From an uncultured Pseudomonadota bacterium (lineage in GTDB: Bacteria; Pseudomonadota; Gammaproteobacteria; Steroidobacterales; Woeseiaceae), in the NCBI GenBank assembly GCA_913055625.1, contig CAJXJW010000003.1, positions 496,001 to 560,000 on the forward strand: a stretch of DNA of 64,000 bases, in the 5' to 3' direction. Shown in pieces: positions 27,895-35,369 of this stretch (position 1 is the stretch's first letter; each line of letters opens with the position of its first letter). The notes under the pieces were generated by a model that saw only the letters and a list, made by a program, of their open reading frames with translations, searched no databases and had not been told where the DNA came from. The translations under genes were made by a program, and so were the position numbers.

Positions 27895-28752
27895 ATGAGC
27901 GAGGCCGCCGTCGCGGAGCCCGGCAAACTGCGGCGGCGGCGCCCCTGGCTCGCGGGCCTCGCGAACCTCCTCTACGCCGGTCTCGGCTACCTGTACGTCG
28001 GGCGCGGCTGCTTCGGCATCGCCGTCCTGGCCGGGAGCTTTCTGGTTCTGGCCGTCGCCGGCTGGACGCGACTGGTGTTCATTCCCTACGCGACCTGGGC
28101 GCTGGCGCTCGGCGCGATCGGCGCCCAGGCCGCGTTCGCGGTGCACGCCTGGCGCATCGCCGCGCGCGAGCACCAGACGGTGCGGAAGCACTACCAGCGT
28201 TGGTGGATGTACCTGCTCTGGATCGCGGCGGGGATGCTTGCCAGCTCATTGGTGATGCCGCATCGAGCAGAGTGGTTCGGCTATGAGCCGTTCCAGGTGC
28301 CGGTGTCGTCGATGGCGCCTGCGCTCGAGTCCGGCGACTACGTCATGACCGATACCTGGCACTTCCGTCGCACGGCACCGGCCTACGGCGATGTCGCGGT
28401 CTTCGAAGTCCCGAGCCGCCCGGGCGCCGTCTTCGTCAAGCGCATCATCGGCCTGCCGGGCGACACACTCGAACTGCGCGACGATGTGCTCGTCCGGAAC
28501 GGCGAGACGATCAATGAACCCTACGTCCTGCTGCTGGATTCGGCACTGCCCGGGTTCTCGAACTTCTCCGCCGTCGTCGTCCCGGACGACGCCGTGTTCG
28601 TGCTCGGCGACAACCGCCGCAACTCCCTCGACAGCCGCATGTTCGGGCCGGTACCCGTCGAGGGCCTGCGCGGCCGCGTCGTGTACCGCTGGTTTTCCTA
28701 CGACGAGGGCGTTCGCTGGGAGCGCTTCCCGGAACGGCTCGGAACGGATTGA
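27895..28752 (+). CDS. lepB: Signal peptidase I
   Basis: A 285-residue inner-membrane serine protease of the S26 family. Four hydrophobic segments precede the catalytic domain (about residues 10-120), more than the two of the enteric enzyme. The catalytic serine is in VPVSSMAPALESGDYVM and the general-base lysine in AVFVKRIIGLPGDTLELRD; the box E motif is VLGDNRRNSLDSRMFG. It removes signal peptides from exported proteins. It begins 4 bases after the HerA-like gene and ends 4 bases from the convergent Kazal gene. It may be a paralogue, since no rnc/era neighbour is seen. Confidence 0.88.
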   Translation: MSEAAVAEPGKLRRRRPWLAGLANLLYAGLGYLYVGRGCFGIAVLAGSFLVLAVAGWTRLVFIPYATWALALGAIGAQAAFAVHAWRIAAREHQTVRKHYQRWWMYLLWIAAGMLASSLVMPHRAEWFGYEPFQVPVSSMAPALESGDYVMTDTWHFRRTAPAYGDVAVFEVPSRPGAVFVKRIIGLPGDTLELRDDVLVRNGETINEPYVLLLDSALPGFSNFSAVVVPDDAVFVLGDNRRNSLDSRMFGPVPVEGLRGRVVYRWFSYDEGVRWERFPERLGTD

Positions 28753-28756
28753 GGCG

Positions 28757-29608
28757 CTATTCGCCCAGGCAGGCGCCGGCGTAGGCCTTGACGACCCCGG
28801 CATTCTCGAGCTGGCAGTCGTTGTCGTAGGTGATGCCGTCCATGCCGCAGACCGGCGCATAGTCGCGCGGGCAGTTGCGCCCGAGGTCCTCGCACACGCC
28901 CGCATAGTCGATGCGCTGCCCTCGGCGTTCCGCCTGGCAGGCGTTGCTGTAGGTCATCCCGTCCGCGCCGCAGACCGGGACGAACATCGAGGGGCACGGG
29001 CGGACGTTGCAGATGCCCGCCGTATAGGTGGTGAGCCCGGCCGCGTCAGCCAGGCACGCATTGTCGTAGGTGTTGCCGTCCTCGCCGCAGACCGGCGCAA
29101 AGACCTGCGGGCAGTTCTCCACGTCGCAGGTGCTCGCGCGCTGCACGGGCACGTTGCGCGCGTCGGCCTCGCAGCGGTTCAGGTAGGTACGGCCGTTCAT
29201 GCCGCAGACCGGCTCCTCGATGCTCGGGCAGCCCATGGCCGTGCAGGCGCCGAGACCGGCCAGCGGCACGCCGGAGCGCTGCGCGAAGCATTCGTTGATG
29301 TAGGTATTGCCGTCAGTGCCGCAGACCGGGTCGAGCGTCTGCGGGCACGAGACACCCTCGTCGCCTTCACCGCAGATGCCGCGCGCGGCTACCGCGACGC
29401 CGGCCGCGCGCGCGACGCACTCGTTGCTGTAGGTCTGCCCGTCAGCGCCGCACACCGGGTCGTATTGCTGCGTGCACACGTCCGCGTCCGCCTGTGCCAG
29501 CACCAGCGGCGGCGCGAAAAGACGCCGGACGTCGACATCCGCGGCGCGGCCGGCCCCGGCCATGAAGGCCATGAGCAGTAGGGCGCAAAGGCGTGTCCGG
29601 TCAGTCAT
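28757..29608 (-). CDS. Secreted protein with six Kazal-type inhibitor repeats
   Basis: A 283-residue protein with a Sec signal (MTDRTRLCALLLMAFMAGAG, cleavage near GRA-A) followed by six tandem Kazal-like domains of 35-45 residues. Each shows the core C-x6-C with PVCG, then xDGxTYxNxC and a final cysteine about 14 residues on, for example YDPVCGADGQTYSNEC and YAPVCGMDGITYDNDC. Each repeat keeps four cysteines and lacks the classical first and fifth ones. Kazal domains inhibit serine proteases. The gene overlaps yibQ by 8 bases, last in a run with yibQ, ctpA and (farther up) envC. The target protease is unknown. Confidence 0.88.
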   Translation of the reverse strand: MTDRTRLCALLLMAFMAGAGRAADVDVRRLFAPPLVLAQADADVCTQQYDPVCGADGQTYSNECVARAAGVAVAARGICGEGDEGVSCPQTLDPVCGTDGNTYINECFAQRSGVPLAGLGACTAMGCPSIEEPVCGMNGRTYLNRCEADARNVPVQRASTCDVENCPQVFAPVCGEDGNTYDNACLADAAGLTTYTAGICNVRPCPSMFVPVCGADGMTYSNACQAERRGQRIDYAGVCEDLGRNCPRDYAPVCGMDGITYDNDCQLENAGVVKAYAGACLGE

Positions 29609-30407
29609 CGAGCATCTCCGTCAATCCGGACCCGGTGGGGCCCGTCATGGTCTTAGAGTACGCGAACGCCGCAGGGTTCGTTACCAGCACGCTGATCGGC
29701 ACCAGGTCGAAGCCCTCGTCCACCAGCGAGGGCAGCGCCGTCTCGAGAAATCCGAGCGTGGCGTCGTACGGATGCCCGATCGCGATCGCCGCGCCGCGCT
29801 CCCGGGCGAGGCGCTTCAAGCGCTCGAACTCCTCGCGAATCCGGTCGACGGAGGGATCGTCGTCGAGAAACACGTCGCGACGGACGGCCTGCACGCCGTT
29901 GCCGCGGGCCGTCCGCATCGCGACGCTGCGGTGCGTCGTATAGCTGTCCACGAAGAACAGCCGCTCCCGCGCGCCGAGCGCCTCCATCAGCCACTGCATG
30001 TGCGTCGCCTGCTGCGTGAGCAGGCTGCCGCGATGATTGCTGACGCCGATGGCGTAGGGGACCTCGGCGAGTGCGGCATCGAGCGCCGCGGCAACCTCGG
30101 CACGGTCCATGTCCAGCGACAGCATGCCCGGCTCCGCCCGGCGCGGCGGGTCCGCGGCCTGCATCGGCAGGTGCAGCAGGACCTCCTTGCGCGACGACCG
30201 CGCGGCACGCGCCAGCACCTCACCGCTCGGCGTGCCGGGCAGGATCGCGCAGGCGACCGGGCCGGGCAGCGCGATCACGCGCTCGCCGGCGCGCCGCTGG
30301 TAGCCGAGGTCATCGATGATGATCGCGATCTGCGGCCTGGCGGGGGGCTCTGCGGCGGCCGGCCCCAGGGCAAGCACCGCGACAATGACGACGGCGAGAC
30401 GCGTCAT
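29601..30407 (-). CDS. yibQ: Divergent polysaccharide deacetylase family protein (YibQ)
   Basis: A 268-residue periplasmic protein with a signal peptide (MTRLAVVIVAVLALGPAAA). The body has the DUF610/YibQ pattern: QIAIIIDDLGYQRRAGERVI, LLHLPMQAADPPRRAEPGML, GVSNHRGSLLTQQATHMQWL and DVFLDDDPSVDRIREEFERL, with a late AIAIGHPYDATLGFLE. The IIDD and SNHxGS segments correspond to metal-binding positions of the deacetylase fold. In enteric bacteria yibQ sits directly after envC; here ctpA lies between. A role in the cell wall is inferred. The start overlaps the ctpA stop by 4 bases. Confidence 0.9.
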   Translation of the reverse strand: MTRLAVVIVAVLALGPAAAEPPARPQIAIIIDDLGYQRRAGERVIALPGPVACAILPGTPSGEVLARAARSSRKEVLLHLPMQAADPPRRAEPGMLSLDMDRAEVAAALDAALAEVPYAIGVSNHRGSLLTQQATHMQWLMEALGARERLFFVDSYTTHRSVAMRTARGNGVQAVRRDVFLDDDPSVDRIREEFERLKRLARERGAAIAIGHPYDATLGFLETALPSLVDEGFDLVPISVLVTNPAAFAYSKTMTGPTGSGLTEMLDD

Positions 30408-31624
30408 TTGGCGAGGCTGTGCATGACCCCGCGATTCTGGAGGCGGCCGAGTGCCTCGACGAGCTGCCGGTCCGATTCGCGATCGATCGCGCCCGTCAGG
30501 CTCAGGTCCGGGAAACCCGGCGTGTCGTCGATGTAAATGTCGGGCGTGATACCCGTCTCGTGAATCGAGTCGCCCGACGGCGTGTAGTAGCGCGACGTGG
30601 TCAGCTTGATCGCACGGCCCTTCGACAGCGGCATCACGGTCTGCACGAGCCCCTTGCCGAACGTCGACGTGCCAACGACCAGCGCCCGGCCGTGGTCCTG
30701 CAGTGCGCCCGCCACGATCTCCGACGCGGAGGCCGAGCCGCCGTTCACCAGGACGATCAGGTCCGCGCCGTCGAGGATATCGCCGCGGTGCGCGGCGCGC
30801 TCGAAACGCGACTCGGGCGAACGCCCGTCCGCCGTCACGATGATCCCGCTGTCGAGGAACAGGTCCGCGACGTCGACGGCTGCATCGAGCACACCGCCGG
30901 GGTTGTTACGCAGGTCCAGCACGAGGCCGTCGAGCAGTCCGTGATTGCGGTCGGCGAGGTCGTCCACCGCGCGGCTGAGCTCCCGGGCCGTCGTCTCGCT
31001 GAACTGGTTGACGCGCGCGTAGCCGAAAGCCGGCTGCATGAGCTGACCGTGCACGCTCGCGACGCGGACGATCTCGCGGCGCATCGTGTACTCGAGCACC
31101 TCGTCGTCGCGCAGCACGGTGATCATGACCTTGCTGCCGGGCCGTCCGCGCATGCGGTGTATCGTGTCCTTCAGGTTGTCGCGCTCGACCGCGTGGCCGT
31201 CCACCGCGATGATCCGGTCGCCGCTGCGGATGCCGGAGCGCGCCGCCGGCGAACCGGCGATCGGCGTGATCACCTGGATGTTGCCGTCGATCTCGCCCAC
31301 CTCGATGCCGACGCCGGTGTAGCTGCCGGTCGTGCTGATGCGGATGTCGCGGTACTCCTCGGCGTCGAGGTACTCGGAGTGGGCGTCGAGATCCGCGACC
31401 ATGCCGCGGATGGCGTTCTCGAGCAGCACCGTGTCGTCCACGGGCTCGACGTAGTCGCGTTTCACCCGCTCCATGACCTCGGCGAACAGTCGCGCCTGCT
31501 CCCAGGCGAGATCGGGCTCCGTCGCGACCGGCGCGGGGTTCATCACCCGGCCGCCGACGCTCAGGCTGACCCCCATCAGCACGCCGATGAAGACGACCAG
31601 GAAAGCCCGTGTTCTTAGAGACAT
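30404..31624 (-). CDS. ctpA: S41 family carboxy-terminal processing protease
   Basis: A 406-residue exported serine protease. An N-terminal signal/anchor (LVVFIGVLMGVSLSVGG) is followed by a PDZ domain (about residues 95-175, with IAGSPAARSGIRSGDRIIAV) and the S41 catalytic domain. The catalytic serine lies in VNGGSASASEIVAGALQDHG and the lysine in GTSTFGKGLVQTVMPLSKG. Such proteases trim lipoproteins and cell-wall hydrolases in the periplasm. The gene lies 155 bases downstream of envC on the same strand, an arrangement seen in many proteobacteria. Confidence 0.94.
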   Translation of the reverse strand: MSLRTRAFLVVFIGVLMGVSLSVGGRVMNPAPVATEPDLAWEQARLFAEVMERVKRDYVEPVDDTVLLENAIRGMVADLDAHSEYLDAEEYRDIRISTTGSYTGVGIEVGEIDGNIQVITPIAGSPAARSGIRSGDRIIAVDGHAVERDNLKDTIHRMRGRPGSKVMITVLRDDEVLEYTMRREIVRVASVHGQLMQPAFGYARVNQFSETTARELSRAVDDLADRNHGLLDGLVLDLRNNPGGVLDAAVDVADLFLDSGIIVTADGRSPESRFERAAHRGDILDGADLIVLVNGGSASASEIVAGALQDHGRALVVGTSTFGKGLVQTVMPLSKGRAIKLTTSRYYTPSGDSIHETGITPDIYIDDTPGFPDLSLTGAIDRESDRQLVEALGRLQNRGVMHSLAK

Positions 31625-31779
31625 GCGGTTCTCCGAGCGACGCTGCGAACCCGGCCGCCGGCGGCGACCGGCAATCGGCTCGACGGCCTCGACGATAGCA
31701 CAGCCCCCCGGGGGCGCCTACCGACCGCGGCCACCGTTCGGGTCACCCGCGGGCGGAATCCTTCATTATGACAAGCGCT

Positions 31780-32931
31780 TCACGCGCCCGGCCGGCGCGT
31801 GACCCACTGCCGCGGGTTGACCGGGTTCTTGCCGCGGCGGATTTCGAAGTACAGCGCGGGCTGCGGCTGGCCGCCGCTCTCGCCGACGGTCGCGATCGCG
31901 TCCCCCGGCGCGACCCAGTCGCCCGGGTTCTTGAGAATCGTCTCGTTGTAGCCGTACAGGCTCATGTAGCCGTCGCCGTGATCGACGATCACGAGGAGAC
32001 CCATGCCGGCCAGCCAGTCGGCGAAGACGACGCGGCCGTGGTACACCACTCGCACCTCGCGCCCGAGCGGCGCCGCCAGCACGACGCCGTTCCACGTGAG
32101 CTTGCCGCCGACCCGCGGCTGGCCGAAGTCGTGCAGCAGCGTGCCCGCCACGGGCCAGGTGAGACGGCCTTTCAGCGCGGCGAAGGGTTCCTCGGAGCGG
32201 ATCGGGTAGTCCGCGAGTATCGCGGTCAGCTCGTCGATCAGGCGCGCGAGGTCTTTCTCCTGTGCCGCGAGACGCTCGAGCTCGCGGCTCTCGTCCGACA
32301 GTCGCTGCTGCAGCGTGGCCAGCAGACCCTTGCGCTCCGCCTGCGCGGCGTCGAGCGCCGCGAGCTCGGCGGCCTGCTCGTCCGCGATACGCGCGAGGCG
32401 CTGCTCCTCGGCCGCGACCTCGCTCTGCAGGCCGGCGAGGCGCCGGATACGGCCGGTGACCGTGTTGATGTTGCCGGTCCGGTGATCGTTCAGGTAGGCA
32501 TAGTAGGCCATCATGCGGCCCAGCATCGCCGGGTCCTGCTGGTTCAGGAGCAGCTTCAGCCGCTCCTGGTCGCCGCTCATGTACGCGGCCCGCAGCTGCG
32601 CCGCGAGCTCCCCGGTCTCCCGCTCGAGGTCCGCCTCGCCGCGGGCGATCTCGGCCTCCAGCTCGACGCGGCGCTTTTCCGTGAACGCCCGCTCCCGCTC
32701 GAGCGCCGCGAGCTTCTGGCGCTTCCGGGCGATCGACACCTCGGCGGCCTGCAATTCGCCCGTGAGGCGGTCCCGGTCGCGCGCCGCGGCGTCCATCGAC
32801 TGCTTCAGCGCGCTGATCTGCTCGCGCACCACCTCGAGCTCCTGCTCCTTGATTCTGGTCAGGTTTTCCTCGTCCGCGGGCGCCGCGAGGGGCAGGCACA
32901 GCAGGAGCGGGAGCAGGTGTGAGCGCTTCAT
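31780..32931 (-). CDS. envC: Murein hydrolase activator EnvC
   Basis: A 383-residue periplasmic protein with a signal peptide (MKRSHLLPLLLCLPLAAPA), a long coiled coil (about residues 22-245) and a C-terminal LytM domain (about 260-375). The LytM zinc ligands are degenerate: the usual HxGxD reads WNGVVLAAP, the HxH region reads YMSLYGYNE and the final HFE reads LYFEIRRG. This loss is the hallmark of EnvC, which does not cut murein but activates amidases at the division septum, guided by FtsEX. It is divergent from the rhodanese-grxC-secB operon, as in enteric bacteria. Confidence 0.93.
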   Translation of the reverse strand: MKRSHLLPLLLCLPLAAPADEENLTRIKEQELEVVREQISALKQSMDAAARDRDRLTGELQAAEVSIARKRQKLAALERERAFTEKRRVELEAEIARGEADLERETGELAAQLRAAYMSGDQERLKLLLNQQDPAMLGRMMAYYAYLNDHRTGNINTVTGRIRRLAGLQSEVAAEEQRLARIADEQAAELAALDAAQAERKGLLATLQQRLSDESRELERLAAQEKDLARLIDELTAILADYPIRSEEPFAALKGRLTWPVAGTLLHDFGQPRVGGKLTWNGVVLAAPLGREVRVVYHGRVVFADWLAGMGLLVIVDHGDGYMSLYGYNETILKNPGDWVAPGDAIATVGESGGQPQPALYFEIRRGKNPVNPRQWVTRRPGA

Positions 32932-32944
32932 GGGCGCAGAGTAT

Positions 32945-32953
32945 TGTTATAAT
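32945..32953 (+). promoter_or_regulatory. Extended -10 promoter for the rhodanese-grxC-secB operon
   Basis: TGTTATAAT (32945-32953) is a perfect extended -10 element, 49 bases before the rhodanese ATG and just upstream of the divergent envC start. No good -35 is seen, which is usual for extended -10 promoters. Confidence 0.55.
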
Positions 32954-33001
32954 GGCGGTTTTTCCACAGGCGCGACGTCCCGCGCAAACCGATACCGAGG
33001 C

Positions 33002-33460
33002 ATGGACAGATACTTGGAATTCGCCGGCAATCACACGTTGCTGGTCGTGGCGCTCGTCGCCAGCTTTTTCCTGCTGGTGTTCACCGAACTCCGGCGCAAG
33101 GCGAGCGGCATCCTGACGGTGTCGCCGGCGGACGCCGTGGCGCTGATCAACAAGGACGCGCTCGTGCTCGATCTTCGATCCGTCGAGGCCTTCGGGCGCG
33201 GCCACATCGTCAACGCGCGGAACGTGCCGTTCGACGAACTCGACTCGCGCCTCGGCAAGCTGGGCGACCTCGCGAGCCGTACGGTCGTCGCGGTCTGCGA
33301 TACCGGCATGAGTTCGCAGAAGGCGGTGGAACGTCTGCGGGCCGCCGGCGTCGAACACGCGTACGGGCTCAAGGGCGGCATGGCCGGCTGGAGCCAGGAC
33401 GGCATGCCGGTGGTCACCTCGAAGAAGACGGCGACGGCGCGCAAGGGCAAGAATAAGTAG
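33002..33460 (+). CDS. Membrane-anchored rhodanese-like protein (YibN type)
   Basis: A 152-residue protein with one N-terminal membrane helix (TLLVVALVASFFLLVFTEL) and a single rhodanese domain. The start is the ATG at 33002; the longer reading upstream is antisense to envC. The active-site loop is VVAVCDTGMSSQKAVERL with the expected cysteine, and the domain also shows LVLDLRSVEAFGRGHIVNAR. It could transfer sulfur at the membrane. The same gene precedes grxC and secB in Escherichia coli (yibN), and the order is conserved here with a 3-base gap to grxC. Confidence 0.9.
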   Translation: MDRYLEFAGNHTLLVVALVASFFLLVFTELRRKASGILTVSPADAVALINKDALVLDLRSVEAFGRGHIVNARNVPFDELDSRLGKLGDLASRTVVAVCDTGMSSQKAVERLRAAGVEHAYGLKGGMAGWSQDGMPVVTSKKTATARKGKNK

Positions 33461-33463
33461 CGC

Positions 33464-33721
33464 ATGGCGCCCGTGACGATCTACGGCACCGATACCTGCG
33501 TATGGTGCGGCGCGGCCCGGCTCTTGCCGAAGAAGAAGGGCGTGGACTTCGACGACGTGCTGGTCAACAAGGACCCGGCGAAGCGCGAAGAAATGGAGCA
33601 GCGTTCCGGCAAGCGATCCGTACCGCAGATCTTCGCCGGCGATCGGCTGATCGGCGGCTATGACGAACTGGCGGCACTGGACGCCGCCGGCGAACTCGAC
33701 GAACTACTGGCTGCGAGCTGA
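33464..33721 (+). CDS. grxC: Glutaredoxin 3 with a CVWC active site
   Basis: An 85-residue glutaredoxin that reduces disulfides with glutathione. The fold is complete: the redox motif is CVWC at residues 11-14, the cis-proline loop is KRSVPQIFAG and the glutathione-binding GGYDEL follows. The usual proteobacterial motif is CPYC; both middle residues differ here, which should alter redox potential or substrate choice. It is preceded by the rhodanese gene and followed 39 bases later by secB, the standard order. Confidence 0.93.
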   Translation: MAPVTIYGTDTCVWCGAARLLPKKKGVDFDDVLVNKDPAKREEMEQRSGKRSVPQIFAGDRLIGGYDELAALDAAGELDELLAAS

Positions 33722-33760
33722 CGCGGCCGGAACTGACAACGTAGCAGACAGGAAAACCAA

Positions 33761-34249
33761 ATGGCGGAAGAAAACCAGGCGGGCGCGGATCGGCGCCTCT
33801 CGATCGTCAAGATCTACATCAAGGACATGTCGTTCGAATCGCCGCAATCGCCGGGCATCTTCCGGTCCGACGACTGGAAACCGAACATCAACCTCAACCT
33901 GCGCAGTGCGTGGGCACCGGTCGAGGGCGACCTGTACGAGGTCGTGCTGACGGCGACGATCGAGGCGAAGGACCGCGACTCCGACAAGGTGCTGTTTTTG
34001 GCCGAAATTCACCAGGGGGGCATCTTCGAGATTGCCGGCTACGAGAAGGACGAGATCTCCGCGCTGACCGGCAGCTTCTGCCCGAACGTGCTGTTCCCGT
34101 ACGCGCGCGAGGCCGCCGCGTCCATCATCCAGAAGGGCGGCTTCCCCGAGTTCGTCCTGCAGCCGATCAACTTCGACGCGCTGTACCTGAAGCAGCTCCA
34201 GGCGAAGCAGGCCGAGGCCGGGAAGGCACAGGCCGCCGCCGCAGAGTAA
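33761..34249 (+). CDS. secB: Protein-export chaperone SecB
   Basis: A 162-residue acidic protein with the SecB core IVKIYIKDMSFESPQSPGIF, YEVVLTATIEAK, FLAEIHQGGIFEI and CPNVLFPYAREAAASIIQKG. SecB tetramers hold preproteins unfolded and pass them to SecA. The C-terminal tail is Ala/Gln-rich. A GGAAAACCAA stretch precedes the ATG. The next gene, gpsA, begins within a few bases of the stop, as in enteric bacteria. Confidence 0.96.
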   Translation: MAEENQAGADRRLSIVKIYIKDMSFESPQSPGIFRSDDWKPNINLNLRSAWAPVEGDLYEVVLTATIEAKDRDSDKVLFLAEIHQGGIFEIAGYEKDEISALTGSFCPNVLFPYAREAAASIIQKGGFPEFVLQPINFDALYLKQLQAKQAEAGKAQAAAAE

Positions 34250-34254
34250 CGCCG

Positions 34255-35283
34255 ATCGCGACCGAGCCGCAGGCAGACGACCGGCCGGCGCCGCTGGCGG
34301 TCGTCGGCGCGGGCTCCTGGGGCACGGCGCTGGCATTGCAGTTCGCGCGCCGCGGCCGCGAGGTGCGGCTCTGGGGCCGCGACGCCGGGCAGCTCGCCGC
34401 GATGGGCCGGGCGCGCACGAATACGCGCTACCTGCCGGGCGCCGCGTTTCCGGAGCATCTCGTCGCCTGCACTGACCTTGCCGCCGCGCTGGCCGGCGTT
34501 CGCGACGTGCTCGTCTCCGTGCCCAGCCATGCGCTGCGCGGGACGCTGACCGCATTGAAGCCGCTGCTGGCCCCGGACGCGCGCGTCTGCTGGGCGAGCA
34601 AGGGCTTCGAGCTCCACACCGGCAAGTTGCCGCACCAGGTGGCACGCGAAGTGCTGGGCGAGAACCGGCCGATGGCCGTGCTGTCGGGGCCGACGTTCGC
34701 GAAGGAGGTGGGCGAGGGCCTGCCGACGGCAATGACCATTGCCGCGAACGACGCGACGTTCGCCAGCGAGTTGGCGCAGTCCCTCTCGGGCGACCAGTTT
34801 CGCGCCTACACGTCCAGCGATATCGTCGGCGTCGAGGTCGGCGGCGCCGTCAAGAACATCCTCGCGATCGGCGCCGGCATGTCCGACGGCCTGGGCTTCG
34901 GCGCGAACACGCGCATCGCGCTGATCACGCGCGGGCTCGTCGAAATGACCCGCCTCGGCGTCGCGCTTGGCGCGAACCGTGACACGTTCATGGGGCTGGC
35001 GGGCATGGGCGACCTCGTGCTCACCTGCACTGACAACCTTTCCCGTAACCGCCGGATGGGCCTCGCGCTGGCGGCCGGCAAATCCGTCGCCGAGGCCGAG
35101 CAGGAGATCGGCCAGGTGGTCGAGGGCGTCAAGGCCGCCCGCGCCGTCGAGGAAGTCGCTACCGAGCTCGGCATCGAGATGCCGATCTGCCACCAGGTCT
35201 ACCGCATCCTGTACGACGGCGTGGACCCGCGGGAGGCCGTCGGCAACCTGATGCGCCGGCAGATCGGGCCGGAACTCGACTAG
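34255..35283 (+). CDS. gpsA: Glycerol-3-phosphate dehydrogenase [NAD(P)+], start codon non-canonical
   Basis: About 342 residues. The N-terminal Rossmann motif is AVVGAGSWGTALALQFARRG, followed by LWGRD, SVPSHALRG, VLSGPTFAKEVGEGLPTAMT, the catalytic-lysine segment GVEVGGAVKNILAIGAGMSD and NTRIALITRGLVEM. The enzyme makes sn-glycerol-3-phosphate from dihydroxyacetone phosphate for phospholipid synthesis. Between the secB stop (34247-34249) and the Rossmann motif no in-frame ATG, GTG or TTG exists: the codons read GTA ACG CCG ATC and so on. ATC 34255 is chosen as the nearest plausible start; ACG 34249 and CTG 34294 are alternatives. Translation may be coupled to secB. Confidence 0.85.
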   Translation: MATEPQADDRPAPLAVVGAGSWGTALALQFARRGREVRLWGRDAGQLAAMGRARTNTRYLPGAAFPEHLVACTDLAAALAGVRDVLVSVPSHALRGTLTALKPLLAPDARVCWASKGFELHTGKLPHQVAREVLGENRPMAVLSGPTFAKEVGEGLPTAMTIAANDATFASELAQSLSGDQFRAYTSSDIVGVEVGGAVKNILAIGAGMSDGLGFGANTRIALITRGLVEMTRLGVALGANRDTFMGLAGMGDLVLTCTDNLSRNRRMGLALAAGKSVAEAEQEIGQVVEGVKAARAVEEVATELGIEMPICHQVYRILYDGVDPREAVGNLMRRQIGPELD

Positions 35284-35369
35284 CTGCGGCCGTCGCCGCC
35301 GAACTGGCGCTTTCCGGCGAATGCGCTATCTTTTGCGACTAGAACAACAACGATACCCGGGAGACTGCA

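Noticed and set aside
31780..32931. EnvC as an active M23 endopeptidase
   Set aside because: The zinc-binding histidines of the LytM domain are replaced, matching an amidase activator.
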